From: Syntrophaceae bacterium
GTDB lineage: Bacteria; Desulfobacterota; Syntrophia; Syntrophales; UBA2185
Assembly: GCA_003142635.1 (NCBI GenBank)
Contig: PLMX01000252.1
Span: 1-32,329, forward strand
Reading direction: 5' to 3'
DNA: 32,329 bases
The notes below the pieces were generated by a model. The model had not been told where the DNA came from and ran no database searches. It saw nothing but the letters and a program-made list of their open reading frames with translations. Positions 16,276 to 24,896 of this stretch are shown here, piece by piece. The position numbers and the translations under genes are program-made. Positions within the stretch are counted from its first letter, which is position 1. Each line of letters begins with the position of its first letter.

Positions 16276-16935
16276 ATGGCGAAAGTAGGGGTGGTGTTGT
16301 CAGGTTGCGGAGTATTCGACGGTGCCGAAATCCATGAGGCAGCCCTGACGCTGCTTTATCTTGACAAGGCGGGGTCGCAAATAATCTGTATGGCCCCTGA
16401 TGCGGATCAGGCGGATGTCATAAACCACATGAAGGGTGAAGCCGCCGGCGAGAAGAGAAATGTCCTTATCGAGTCGTCCCGCATCGCGAGAGGGGATATC
16501 AAAAACATAAAAGAAGTCAAGGCTGCCGATCTCGATGCGCTGGTGTTTCCCGGTGGATTCGGAGCTGCAAAGAATTTGTGCAGCTTTGCCTTGAAGGGGG
16601 CGGACTGCACCGTTAATGTGGATGTCGAGAGACTGGTAAAAGAAATGCATTCGGCGAAGAAACCCATCGGATTTATCTGTATCGCCCCGGTCATTGCAGC
16701 AAGGGTGCTGGGATCATTCCATCCGCAGCTGACAATCGGCAGCGACAAAGATACGGCGGATGCGATTGAGAAGATGGGAGGCAAACATGTCGCGTCTCCC
16801 GTGGAGAATATCGTGGTTGACCAGAAAAATAAGATCGTGACTACTCCCGCGTATATGCTGGGTCCGTCAATTTCTAAAGTAGCCCGGGGAATTGAAAAAT
16901 TAATCCACGAAGTGTTGAAGATGGTATCCTCATAA
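16276..16935 (+). CDS. elbB: ElbB-type glyoxalase (DJ-1/PfpI superfamily, ES1 homologue)
   Basis: 219 residues, normal length for ElbB. The N-terminus KVGVVLSGCGVFDGAEIHEAAL and the nucleophile region GFICIAPVIAARVLG (Cys135) are the family signatures, with the acidic partner in GAEIHE. Also typical are VFPGGFGAAKNLC and the late TPAYMLGPSISKVARGIEKL. ElbB has glyoxalase activity in vitro and was named for enhancing lycopene yield; its cell role is not settled. AGGAGG lies 8 or so bases before the ATG. It is on the same strand as the acyl-CoA synthetase with 97 bases between them. Confidence 0.92.
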   Translation: MAKVGVVLSGCGVFDGAEIHEAALTLLYLDKAGSQIICMAPDADQADVINHMKGEAAGEKRNVLIESSRIARGDIKNIKEVKAADLDALVFPGGFGAAKNLCSFALKGADCTVNVDVERLVKEMHSAKKPIGFICIAPVIAARVLGSFHPQLTIGSDKDTADAIEKMGGKHVASPVENIVVDQKNKIVTTPAYMLGPSISKVARGIEKLIHEVLKMVSS

Positions 16936-17014
16936 ACGACCTTGCTACCCGCGATGACATGCTGCGCGATTACGAAAGGTCACATGAGCGGCCGCTGCAG
17001 GTACTTTCCCTATA

Positions 17015-17812
17015 ATGCATAAGTATAAGATCACTCTTGAATACGACGGCACTAGTTACAGAGGCTGGCAGTCGCAGAAGAATGCAAGGAGCATTCAGGA
17101 CACGCTTATACATGCAGCGGAGAAACTGTTCGGAGAAGAAGTCGAAATTCAAGGCGCAGGGCGCACGGATGCCGGAGTGCATGCCTTCGCACAGGTTGCC
17201 CATGTGGGAACGACAAAGACAGTGCCCCCGCGAAAGATACTCGAAGGACTGAATGATCTCCTTCCCTCCAATATCAATATCCTCGATGTTGAAGAAGTCT
17301 CCGTCAGCTTTCACGCCCGCCACTACGCAATCGCCAGAAGCTATATCTATTTAATCTCGAAACACCGCACGGCCTTCGGGAAAAGGTATGTCTGGTGGGT
17401 TAGAGATAAGCTTGACGCCAAAAAAATGCAGGCCGCCGGCCGCATCTTTCAGGGCTTCCACGACTTCGTGTCTTTTGCCGACAAGAGGATGGATAAAGAC
17501 GCATCAACTAAGGTAAAGCTCGACACTGCGGAAGTGAGAGAGGTGGATGATTTAATTATACTGAGGGTTGTCGGATCCCACTTCCTCTGGAAAATGGTCC
17601 GGAGGATGGCAGGGATTCTGGTGGAAGTGGGGAGAGGGAACCTGACGCCTCAGGATGTCGAGGCCATGCTCGAACAAACTTCCCACCTGCCGGCGGAACA
17701 CACAGCTCCCCCCTCGGGCCTTTTTCTTGAGCATGTTTTTTACGAAGGCGATGCTGAGAAAAAGGCGAAGCCGGGTGGGCTATTTCCCCCGCTTCTTTTC
17801 TCCAGCCGCTAA
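17015..17812 (+). CDS. truA: tRNA pseudouridine synthase A
   Basis: 265 residues. It makes pseudouridine at positions 38-40 of tRNA anticodon arms. The catalytic Asp52 is in AGRTDAGVHA; LEYDGTSYRGWQSQ at the start, FHDFVSFADKRM in the middle, and the late HFLWKMVRRMAGILVEVGRG complete the family pattern. The last 20 or so residues are Lys/Pro/Phe-rich and not conserved. The ribosome-binding site is weak. The stop overlaps the stop of the convergent NrtS-like gene by 4 bases, leaving no room for a shared terminator. Confidence 0.96.
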   Translation: MHKYKITLEYDGTSYRGWQSQKNARSIQDTLIHAAEKLFGEEVEIQGAGRTDAGVHAFAQVAHVGTTKTVPPRKILEGLNDLLPSNINILDVEEVSVSFHARHYAIARSYIYLISKHRTAFGKRYVWWVRDKLDAKKMQAAGRIFQGFHDFVSFADKRMDKDASTKVKLDTAEVREVDDLIILRVVGSHFLWKMVRRMAGILVEVGRGNLTPQDVEAMLEQTSHLPAEHTAPPSGLFLEHVFYEGDAEKKAKPGGLFPPLLFSSR

Positions 17813-18057
17813 GAAGAATCTGAGTCCCCCGGTGTTTTGTTTCCCTTATCCCTCGCATGTCGCGTCGCATACTTGGCGGCGCCGTAGGGGACGCAGTATG
17901 TGACTACGAGTTTGAACCAGTCCACGGCGTGCATGTCGCGATAGAGGATGCGGTCGCCATAATTGATCAGTGCGAGGATTGATCCGACTAAGAGAGCAAT
18001 CTTTGCCGACGCTGCTACAGTGCCTCTTTCCAGAGCTGCCTCAAAGAATAGCTTCAT
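17809..18057 (-). CDS. Small NrtS-like membrane protein
   Basis: 82 residues with two hydrophobic segments (about 17-33 and 47-66). The layout ERGTVAASAKIALLVGSILALINYGD then WFKLVVTYCVPYGAAKYAT resembles the small NrtS family, two-helix proteins linked to nitrate/nitrite transport in cyanobacteria. No nitrogen gene is near, so transport substrate is open. ATG 18057 is one base after the alcohol dehydrogenase stop, suggesting coupled translation; an upstream ATG (18084) would overlap that gene. The tail is polar (TPGDSDSS) and its stop overlaps truA. Confidence 0.7.
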   Translation of the reverse strand: MKLFFEAALERGTVAASAKIALLVGSILALINYGDRILYRDMHAVDWFKLVVTYCVPYGAAKYATRHARDKGNKTPGDSDSS

Positions 18058-18058
18058 A

Positions 18059-19171
18059 CTAATCAGCGACTCCCTTGCCTTCACGGAATCCTTCCTTGCT
18101 GATGCGCAGTACCGGCTTGATGGTTACGCCTGACCGCGCATCGGCGATGGCCTCGTTGATCTTGCTGAAGTCATAGAACTTGACAAGGCGGTCAAAGGGA
18201 AACCGTCCTGCCTTGTAGAGCGCGATCAGCTTGGGGATAAATAACTGCGGCACGGCATCGCCCTGAATTATGTCGAGAGTTCTGCGCCCTTCCGGCAGGG
18301 CAGCGCCGCTCTCGCCGGTGAGGAGCGCCACAGCGCCACGCGGATTCAACACGTCTATGGCGAGACCGTGCATCTCTTGGCTGCCGGTTGTTTCCACCAC
18401 GTAATCAACGCCGCCGCCGGTTATATCGGCAACGCAGGAGGCGATTCTATTACGACGATTGTCAATCGCGTGGGTCGCTCCCAGTTCGAGGGCGAGTTTG
18501 AGCCTCTTCGGGATTATATCGACGCCGATGATGGGGTTGGCCCCGACTCTGCGGGCCGCCATTGTCGCCGCCAGGCCAACGGCGCCCGTCCCAAAGATGG
18601 CGATGCTTGCTCCTTTCGCTACCTTCAAAGAGTTCATCACCGTGCCGGCTCCCGTCTGTAGACCGCAGCCGAGCGGAGACAGAATCTCGGGATTTAATTT
18701 TTTGGAGACCTTGACAATGTTGCGCTCGGTCGCGAGCGCGTGCGTGGCGAATGAAGACTGGCCGAAGAAGTGTCCCCGGACACCGCTGCCATAGAGGGCA
18801 TTGCTGCCGTCAAGACGTGCGAAACCGAAATTTGCCTCGTAGAAGCGCTCACAGTCCGTGGGGCGACCGCGCCGGCATTGGCCTCAGCGGCCGCAGGACT
18901 GGTAGGATAGCACAACATGATCGCCGCGCCTGACACCCTTTACGCGCTTACCTGCCCCCTCATGACCGAGGACGAGAGGCCCGTCCGCCTTGTCCCAGTA
19001 TTCGCAGAAGCCTATGTCAGTGTGGCAGATGCCGGAGGCGACGATGCGTACGAGCACCTCGTCATCCTGTGGGCCTTCCATCTCGAGGAACTCTATCTTC
19101 AATGGGCCGCACCTCTTGCGCAGAACGGCCGCCTTAATCTTGAGCACTTGCATATCGGAGTCGCGAGCCAA
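18059..19171 (-). CDS. Zinc alcohol dehydrogenase (MDR) with in-frame UGA at a structural-zinc cysteine: candidate Sec or nonsense mutation
   Basis: One frame runs from TTG 19171 (GGAGG 9 bases upstream; ATG 19153 is the alternative) to TAG 18059-18061, broken only by TGA at 18884-18886. Before it: the GICHTD and GHEG catalytic-zinc elements. Around it: SCGR, UGA, GQCRRGRPTDC, so UGA stands exactly where the second of four structural-zinc Cys (C-x2-C-x2-C-x7-C) belongs. After it: GCGLQTGAG and the NAD-binding GTGAVGLAATMAARR. Total 370 residues including codon 96. A stem-loop follows the UGA. Against selenocysteine: the residue is structural, not redox, and the segment between GHEGAG and GD has 8 residues, against 14 in the other zinc dehydrogenase of this window, so decay or sequence error is possible. 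Confidence 0.6.
18850..18886 (-). promoter_or_regulatory. SECIS-like stem-loop after the alcohol dehydrogenase UGA
   Basis: Counting from the UGA (18884-18886), CGCGGUC at +13 to +19 pairs with GACUGUG at +28 to +34 (7 bp, two G-U), leaving an 8-base loop that starts with G, 20 bases after the UGA. This fits the bacterial SECIS geometry. The segment is GC-rich, so chance hairpins are easy to find; a competing short stem GGCG/CGCC with loop CGGU overlaps it. Confidence 0.3.
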
Positions 19172-19234
19172 TGTCCGGTTCCTCCCTGATTGCGGCCGTG
19201 AGCCAGATTTAGTCTGCGGCCATACGACGGCCAT

Positions 19235-19690
19235 TTATGGTTTGTCCCGTAAGGCGCGGTCTCCATCTAACTTAAGACCTGGAGACCGTGCCGCAAGGGC
19301 TCGAAGAAACCCCGCCTTGTCTTGCGGCGATATCATTATTCCCGGACGGCTATTGCCATAACGGATTTGTAGCCTGTCCAGTGAGCACGCAGGGCTTGAA
19401 AGGGGGTTGCGCGTGGGGAAAACCTCGGTGATTGCTTTCATGTCAATGACCCAGCGAAACGGCCCCGACTGAACAATGAGGGTGCTTTCCGTGAGCGTGT
19501 AGCGCGTTCTATACAGCGTCCACAGCATGAAAGCGGCAACAAGAATCAACAGAACGGAGATCAGCAAGCGTAACGCGAATGGCGCCGGCGCCCTCCAGAG
19601 ATTACCGGCAACGAAAAGTATGACCGCAGCTGCTGCCCACAGCAGGACGACAATCCATCCGTCCCTCTTAGATGGATAGAGTTGTTTCAT
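19235..19690 (-). CDS. PH-like domain membrane protein (bPH/YdbT-type small family)
   Basis: 151 residues. Two transmembrane helices (about 12-28 and 38-60) followed by a bacterial PH-like domain: YTLTESTLIVQSGPFRWVIDMKAITEVFPTRNPLSSPACSLDRLQIRYG is typical of the short bPH family formerly annotated DUF1200. Such proteins sit in the cytoplasmic membrane with the PH domain inside the cell; their function is not known. The ribosome-binding site is weak (GAGATGAG). It lies 63 bases upstream of the alcohol dehydrogenase on the same strand. Confidence 0.75.
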   Translation of the reverse strand: MKQLYPSKRDGWIVVLLWAAAAVILFVAGNLWRAPAPFALRLLISVLLILVAAFMLWTLYRTRYTLTESTLIVQSGPFRWVIDMKAITEVFPTRNPLSSPACSLDRLQIRYGNSRPGIMISPQDKAGFLRALAARSPGLKLDGDRALRDKP

Positions 19691-19785
19691 GTTCTCATCT
19701 CATTTGTTCGCACAGTATTTCTTATCTTTATCCCACAAAATAGCAAACGAATAGTAAAAGTGAAAGAAAAAAAGGTCGGCTGGCG

Positions 19786-20061
19786 TCAGGTGCGGATGGA
19801 CCAGGCGTCGAAAAGTGAGAGATACCGCAGTATAAAAATATCGCCGTCCGTCGTCTTCACCTTGAAATAGTTTGTTGTCGGCCTGCCCGGAGCGACCCCT
19901 CCTTCATACCAGCGGTCGACGATCTCCTCCACTTCCCTCCGGCGTCCCTGATAGGTAAATGCATGGGGACGCTCATTGGCCTTATGGCCGCTGTAGCATT
20001 CCACGTGTATCCGCTCACAGGATACGGGGAGGATGTTTTGCTTTTTTGCCTTCGTCGCCAT
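19786..20061 (-). CDS. Small hypothetical protein (DUF6504-like)
   Basis: 91 residues, basic at the N-terminus (MATKAKKQN), then a compact beta-rich region: RPHAFTYQGRRREVEEIVDRWYEGG followed by NYFKVKTTDGDIFILRYLSLFDAWSIRT. The order of GR, the short helix with W, and a strand-turn-strand ending in W recalls the DUF6504 fold, known as a small single domain and as a tail of some translesion polymerases; the assignment is tentative. ATG 20061 lies 8 bases after the LUD gene stop, so the two are co-transcribed. Function unknown. Confidence 0.65.
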   Translation of the reverse strand: MATKAKKQNILPVSCERIHVECYSGHKANERPHAFTYQGRRREVEEIVDRWYEGGVAPGRPTTNYFKVKTTDGDIFILRYLSLFDAWSIRT

Positions 20062-20069
20062 GGGATTTC

Positions 20070-20723
20070 TTAAAGGCCCAGTTCTTCGTTGATGAGGACG
20101 ACCTTGATCCTGTCTCTTGGAACGGACCTTTCCGTGATCGTCCATGTGTTGCAGAGTCTTTGGGGGCTTTTACAGTCTGCGCACCGGGAAGTTGCAGCGC
20201 ACGGGGTTTCAAATTCGTGGCGTATTGAATTTATCGGTGCGGCATAGCTTCTGATGCGCGACATGGCGCGGGCAATATCGGAAACTATTTTATTTCGTCC
20301 GGCGAGAATGACTACTGTTCTTGGACCGAAGGCTATCGCCGCGACCCGGTTTCCCACCATGTCAAGATTCACAAGCTGGCCGCTCTCCGTTATCGCGTTC
20401 GTGCCGGTGATAAAGAAATCGACAAGCAAGGCCTGGCGCCTGCGTTCGATGATTTCCGGGCGGGGAACGCCGACTTCAAAGGTCTTCACGATGGAGAGGC
20501 CGGGATTGGTCAGCAACGCATTTAAAATTCCCGTCGCGTGGAGAGTCATGGAATCTCCCCAGGATGCGCTTTTTGCTTTTGCCTTAGGGAAGATTTCTTC
20601 AAGCACGATGTTTCTTGCCTGAACTCTATCTTCGGCAACAAATGCCTCAAATGCGTTTTCCCGGAGCGACTCTCTGCAGTTATTCAGCCTCTCCCGCCAG
20701 TACTGCGCGCTCTCCGTATCCAT
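20070..20723 (-). CDS. LUD-domain protein (LutC/YkgG-like)
   Basis: 217 residues. The LUD domain is seen in SASWGDSMTLHATGILNAL and in FFITGTNAITESGQLVNLDMVGNRVAAIAFGPRTVVILAGRNKIV, the most conserved stretch. A C-terminal Cys-rich part (CAATSRCADCKSPQRLC) may bind metal and is seen in a subset of anaerobe proteins. Members of the Lut system oxidise lactate, but stand-alone LUD proteins are common and unassigned, and no lutA or lutB is near. ATG 20723 gives the natural N-terminus MDTESAQYWRERL; the ribosome-binding site is poor. It starts 43 bases after the phosphorylase stop. Confidence 0.82.
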   Translation of the reverse strand: MDTESAQYWRERLNNCRESLRENAFEAFVAEDRVQARNIVLEEIFPKAKAKSASWGDSMTLHATGILNALLTNPGLSIVKTFEVGVPRPEIIERRRQALLVDFFITGTNAITESGQLVNLDMVGNRVAAIAFGPRTVVILAGRNKIVSDIARAMSRIRSYAAPINSIRHEFETPCAATSRCADCKSPQRLCNTWTITERSVPRDRIKVVLINEELGL

Positions 20724-20766
20724 GTTCTGTTTTTTATTAACTGTGACCGAGGATCGTGCAATCACA

Positions 20767-22905
20767 CTACCCGGCTATTGTCGAGACAGCGCTTGCCGCA
20801 GGCAGATAGAACCGCTCGACATAGTCTATGACCATGCGGTCTGCGCTAAAGCGCCAACCGAGGCTTTGCATCGCATGCTTCATTCTCTGCACCCAGAGAT
20901 GCGGGATTCCGCTTGCGTCTCTTTCGTAATAGAGCGGAATAACCTCATTTTCTAATGTCTCATAGAGATAGTCTGCATCTCTCTGATACTGCACATTCGG
21001 GTCATTATGCATGCCGCCATAACCGATGGCAAAACCATTCCTGCCGTCATATGCTTCATTCCACCATCCATCGAGGACCGAAAGGTTCAGCCCTCCGTTT
21101 AGCACCACCTTCTGGCCGCTGGTGCCGCACGCCTCCAAAGGCCGCCGCGGGTTGTTCAGCCACACATCAACCCCCTGGACGAGGTGGCGTGCCAAGTTGT
21201 AATCATAGTTTTCAACAAAGACAACCCTGTTCCTGCTGGCCGTACTATAGCTGTACTGGGCGATTCTCTGTAATAGACGCTTACCCTCGTCATCGCGCGG
21301 GTGGGCCTTCCCCGCAAAAATGATCTGGATAGGCCTTTTGGTGTCTTCAACCAGTTTAGCCAAACGCTCTGCCTGGGATAATATCAGGTCTCCCCGCTTA
21401 TAGGTCGCAAACCTGCGGGCGCAACCGATCGTCAGAACATCCGGGTCAAGAAGCTGATCGATCTGTTTTAACTTGTCGTGATAGCCCAGACGCTCGGCCT
21501 GCGATTGCAGGCGCCTGCGGACGAAGCGGATGAGGCGCATCTTCAGACTCTGGTGCGTCTCCCACATCTCTCCGTCATCGATCTCGGTTATTTTCTCCCA
21601 GATGTCCGGGTGCACCATGCGCGTGGGCCAGTCTTGGCCAAGGCGCGTCTCAAACAACTGGTACATCGGTGGCGCCAGCCATGATAATACATGAACCCCG
21701 TTGGTAATGTGGCCGATAGGCACTTCAGACTCGGGACGCTGCGGCCACAGGGGATGCCACATCAGACGGCTCACAGTCCCATGGATAGCGGAGACGCCGT
21801 TCGCCCAGGAGGAAGATTTCAGAGCGAGGACCGTCATGCAAAATGGTTCCGACCGGTCATACGGATTGATGCGCCCTAAGGCCATAAAATCGTCATGCGA
21901 AAGTCCCAGGCTTTCTCTGAAGATGCCGAGGCTGTCTTCCACGAGATCCGGGTGGAATCGGTCATGGCCTGCGGCTACGGGGGTATGCGTGGTAAAAACC
22001 GTGCGCAGAGTTACGCGCCGGAGAGCGCGGTGAAATGGAATCTGGTCATACTGCATAACCCAGCGGGCCTCTTCGAGGATGGCAAAGGCGCTGTGTCCCT
22101 CATTTAAATGCAGCACCCCGGGGATAATATTCAATGCTTGCAGGACGCGCGCACCGCCAATTCCCAGCAGGAGCTCCTGTCGAATGCGCAGTCTATCGTC
22201 GCCGCCGTAGAGGCGGGATGTCAATTCGCAGTCCTGGGCTGTATTGCAATCGACATTCGAATCGAGAAGCAGCAGACGAATCCTGCCCACCTGTGCCAGC
22301 CATACACGTGCACTGAGGAGGCCGCTCCGGGTGTCAATGCGTATGAGCAGTGGCTCTCCACTCGCATCCATGAGAGGTTGCAGCGGCAAATTGCTTGTAT
22401 TGAGGTTCACGTAGTTTTCTTGCTGCCAGCCATCTTTATTCAGGCTCTGATTGAAATAACCCTGCTGGTAGAGAAGCCCGATTCCAATCAAAGGGACTCC
22501 CAGATCGGAGGCGCTTTTCAAATGGTCGCCTGACAGGATGCCCAATCCGCCGGAGTAAATCGGCAGCGATTCATGCATTCCGAACTCTGCGGAGAAATAC
22601 GCAACCGGCCTACGGTTCAAATTTCCACAGTGCGCCATTCCCCATGTCTTATCCTTTTCGATATATTCATTCAGCCGCCGGAAGGCGTAGTTTATCCGGC
22701 TGTGCAATACAAGCTCAGACGCCCTCTCCTCGATTTCTTCCGGGGTGATCTGATTGAGAAACGCTATCGGGTTATGGTCAACCTGCCGCCAAAGATGCGG
22801 GTCCAGGTCGGTGAAGAGGCTGATGACCTCCGGATGCCATGTCCACCAGAGATTCTGAGCCAGGGCGCGAAGACGGTCATGGAGATTGATTTTCGTTCCT
22901 TTCAT
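20767..22905 (-). CDS. glgP: Alpha-glucan phosphorylase (GT35, short type)
   Basis: 712 residues, typical of the shorter alpha-glucan phosphorylase group that lacks the long N-terminal regulatory part of muscle or E. coli GlgP. It releases glucose 1-phosphate from glycogen or maltodextrin. It starts with the DUF3417-type segment (LAQNLWWTWHPEVISLF). EFGMHESLPIYSGGLGILSGDHLKSASDLG is the conserved N-domain region, and the PLP site is CGTSGQKVVLNGGLN with Lys599. AAGGAG is 8 bases before the ATG. No other glycogen gene is in view; LUD and small genes follow on the same strand. Confidence 0.95.
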   Translation of the reverse strand: MKGTKINLHDRLRALAQNLWWTWHPEVISLFTDLDPHLWRQVDHNPIAFLNQITPEEIEERASELVLHSRINYAFRRLNEYIEKDKTWGMAHCGNLNRRPVAYFSAEFGMHESLPIYSGGLGILSGDHLKSASDLGVPLIGIGLLYQQGYFNQSLNKDGWQQENYVNLNTSNLPLQPLMDASGEPLLIRIDTRSGLLSARVWLAQVGRIRLLLLDSNVDCNTAQDCELTSRLYGGDDRLRIRQELLLGIGGARVLQALNIIPGVLHLNEGHSAFAILEEARWVMQYDQIPFHRALRRVTLRTVFTTHTPVAAGHDRFHPDLVEDSLGIFRESLGLSHDDFMALGRINPYDRSEPFCMTVLALKSSSWANGVSAIHGTVSRLMWHPLWPQRPESEVPIGHITNGVHVLSWLAPPMYQLFETRLGQDWPTRMVHPDIWEKITEIDDGEMWETHQSLKMRLIRFVRRRLQSQAERLGYHDKLKQIDQLLDPDVLTIGCARRFATYKRGDLILSQAERLAKLVEDTKRPIQIIFAGKAHPRDDEGKRLLQRIAQYSYSTASRNRVVFVENYDYNLARHLVQGVDVWLNNPRRPLEACGTSGQKVVLNGGLNLSVLDGWWNEAYDGRNGFAIGYGGMHNDPNVQYQRDADYLYETLENEVIPLYYERDASGIPHLWVQRMKHAMQSLGWRFSADRMVIDYVERFYLPAASAVSTIAG

Positions 22906-23043
22906 TAGTGAGACTCCTTATTTTAGTTAATTCATGGAACGTGTCTGGACAGTTTCAAAAAAGACAAGACATTTAAAGGCATTAACTACCACAAAAATCA
23001 CGAAGATAATACGAGAAAATACGCCGTCAACGAAAATCGATGA

Positions 23044-23268
23044 TCAGGCATCCCCATCCGATTCGTCCTTCGATTTCCGGTAGGACAAGTAACTGTGTAA
23101 AAACCATCCAAGTGCAATGCCGATAATCAAGAGAAAAAATATCATCAGGGCGCGTGACATGGAGACGTTCCAGAATAGAAAGCTGACGTTAACTACTGCG
23201 GCATTTTGGGTTATGAATATAATGACGAGACTTGTGATGATAAGAATTAATACCAATTTGAGATTCAT
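23044..23268 (-). CDS. LapA-domain small membrane protein
   Basis: 74 residues. Two transmembrane helices (about 3-20 and 36-58) separated by the short NAAVVNVSFLFWNVSMS loop, then a charged tail (RKSKDESDGDA). This is the LapA/DUF1049 pattern, whose E. coli member works in lipopolysaccharide assembly and LpxC control. I start at ATG 23268 since AGGTGA lies 6 bases upstream; an upstream GTG overlaps that site. No LPS gene is adjacent. Confidence 0.75.
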   Translation of the reverse strand: MNLKLVLILIITSLVIIFITQNAAVVNVSFLFWNVSMSRALMIFFLLIIGIALGWFLHSYLSYRKSKDESDGDA

Positions 23269-23337
23269 ATTTTTCACCTGTGTGCCGGTGTCGGGGCACT
23301 ACTTGAGATTAGATTCTATTCGAAATGGCCGTCTTTC

Positions 23338-23988
23338 CTATTTTTTTCTGAGTGTCACCAGAAACAGTTTTCGCGGAAGTTCTCCTTCTTCGAACTCATC
23401 TACACTCGCTATCTCGAAGCCTTCGGCGAGGCGTTCTACCTTTTCCCGACTGAAGAAATGGACGATGAAGCCGCCGCATTCGTACATATCCTCGCCCCGG
23501 TGAAGCCCTTTTCCGAAGTGGGGGTCTTTCATGTGCCTCACAGTATAAACATGAAGGCCATTGGGGCGGAGAACCCTTCTCACCTCCCGCGAAACGAACT
23601 CAAGCTCCGAGGTTGTCAGCGCCATGCAATACAGCATGTGCGAGTAGCAGCCATCCATGGATTCATCCGCGAACGGAAGGGCGACGCGCACATCATGCTG
23701 AAGCGCCGTGATATAACCGGCTAAACCGAGTCTCTCGGCCGTGTCGGCAATCGTCCCAACGGCGCTTTCGGAGTAATCAAGAACCGTCACATGGAGGCCA
23801 CTCTTGGCAAAGAAGATTGTATCCCGCCCCTGCCCGCCGCCGAGTTCAAGAATAAGTTTCTTCCCTTCCTTATTGAACATCTCCGCGGCTATCCCGGCAG
23901 GATAGCTCGGTAGAGAGCCAAACATGTCAGGATTTCGGATAAAAGTGTCCTGCCAGTGCCGGCGCTGAGCATCCAATATTTCTGTCAC
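23338..23988 (-). CDS. Class I SAM-dependent methyltransferase
   Basis: 216 residues. Motif I is LILELGGGQGRDTIFFA (SAM-binding glycine loop), motif II is VTVLDYSESAV (acidic residue for the ribose), and the motif IV-like region is MDGCYSHMLYCMAL. The last part, VRRVLRPNGLHVYTVRHMKDPHFGKGLHRG, is like the tellurite-resistance/TehB and UbiE-type small-molecule methyltransferases. The substrate is unknown. The start is GTG 23988, because AGGAG lies 7 bases upstream; ATG 24021 would put that site inside the gene. Confidence 0.85.
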   Translation of the reverse strand: MTEILDAQRRHWQDTFIRNPDMFGSLPSYPAGIAAEMFNKEGKKLILELGGGQGRDTIFFAKSGLHVTVLDYSESAVGTIADTAERLGLAGYITALQHDVRVALPFADESMDGCYSHMLYCMALTTSELEFVSREVRRVLRPNGLHVYTVRHMKDPHFGKGLHRGEDMYECGGFIVHFFSREKVERLAEGFEIASVDEFEEGELPRKLFLVTLRKK

Positions 23989-24034
23989 GCAAGTGCTCCT
24001 TTTAATCTTCTCCGGATGCATCTATCTGAACCAG

Positions 24035-24292
24035 TTAAGGTATGCTCTTCCAATAATGGAGCAAACAGAACCCGGCGATGATGACAAAAAGGACCGGAAT
24101 GCTGATAACCAGGACTTTGACGAGTTCCACTGCACTGGCCCAGAAGGCTTCCTGCACGCTGAATTGCTGCGGATAGAAGGACTTTAGATAATGTATCTCC
24201 TGCACCGAATGCCAGGAGACAGCAGTTACGATAGTACTGACGGCGAATGCCGTGAGAATGAGTATTCTGGATGTCCGGTTCACTGATAGCAC
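24035..24292 (-). CDS. Small two-helix membrane protein, unknown
   Basis: About 85 residues from GTG 24292 (GTG 24283 is possible). Two hydrophobic helices, RILILTAFAVSTIVTAV and VLVISIPVLFVIIAGFCLL, flank a polar loop (EIHYLKSFYPQQFSVQEAF). I do not recognise a family. The start is uncertain: neither GTG has a clear ribosome-binding site. It begins 8 bases after the isochorismatase stop, so coupled translation is likely. Confidence 0.5.
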   Translation of the reverse strand: MLSVNRTSRILILTAFAVSTIVTAVSWHSVQEIHYLKSFYPQQFSVQEAFWASAVELVKVLVISIPVLFVIIAGFCLLHYWKSIP

Positions 24293-24299
24293 TTTAATG

Positions 24300-24851
24300 T
24301 TATGCCAACTTAACGATAAAGTCTTTCGCAGATAGGACTCTTGCATAAGGCACAGCCAGGGCGGCCATGAATGCTGCCTGAACCTTACCCGCCTCCACCG
24401 TCGTGCCTTTGTATTCGAGATTACGGGTCGCACATGCATCTTCAATAACAGTGCACCTGAATCCTAAATCAAATGCTGCGCGTGTCGTAGCGTCAACGCA
24501 CATGTGGGTCATCGCCCCGCAAATTACCGCTTCATCCACTTCTGACTTCTTGAGAATATTTAGTAGATCAGTGTCTCTGAATGCATTGGGGAAGTATTTT
24601 TCAATTATTGCTTCACCGGGCTGAGGAGTGACGGACTTGTGGATTTCAACGCCGCTTGTATTCGGGAGGAAAAATGTTGATCCCGGTCGTTTAGAGATAT
24701 GCTGAATGTGAAAGACAGGGAGTGCCCTATTCCTCCATTCCTTCAGCAGTAATCCTGCATTCGCCGCCGCCTGCTCCATTCCGACAAGTTCCATGTTCCC
24801 GCCGGGAAAGTAATCATTCTGAATATCGATTAAGATTAATCCTTTCTTCAT
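24300..24851 (-). CDS. Isochorismatase-family cysteine hydrolase
   Basis: 183 residues. The family triad is visible: Asp9 (LIDIQNDYF), Lys85 (IIEKYFPNAF) and Cys118 (THMCVDATTRAAFDLGF), with the cis-peptide before CGAMT. Members include nicotinamidases, N-carbamoylsarcosine amidases and isochorismatases; this one lacks features that pick one substrate. It is followed closely by a small membrane protein gene. The start at ATG 24851 gives the canonical MKKGLILIDIQND N-terminus. Confidence 0.9.
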   Translation of the reverse strand: MKKGLILIDIQNDYFPGGNMELVGMEQAAANAGLLLKEWRNRALPVFHIQHISKRPGSTFFLPNTSGVEIHKSVTPQPGEAIIEKYFPNAFRDTDLLNILKKSEVDEAVICGAMTHMCVDATTRAAFDLGFRCTVIEDACATRNLEYKGTTVEAGKVQAAFMAALAVPYARVLSAKDFIVKLA

Positions 24852-24896
24852 TTGTTCTCCTTTATATAGTTATGGCGCCTATAGTCGGCGCGTTTA

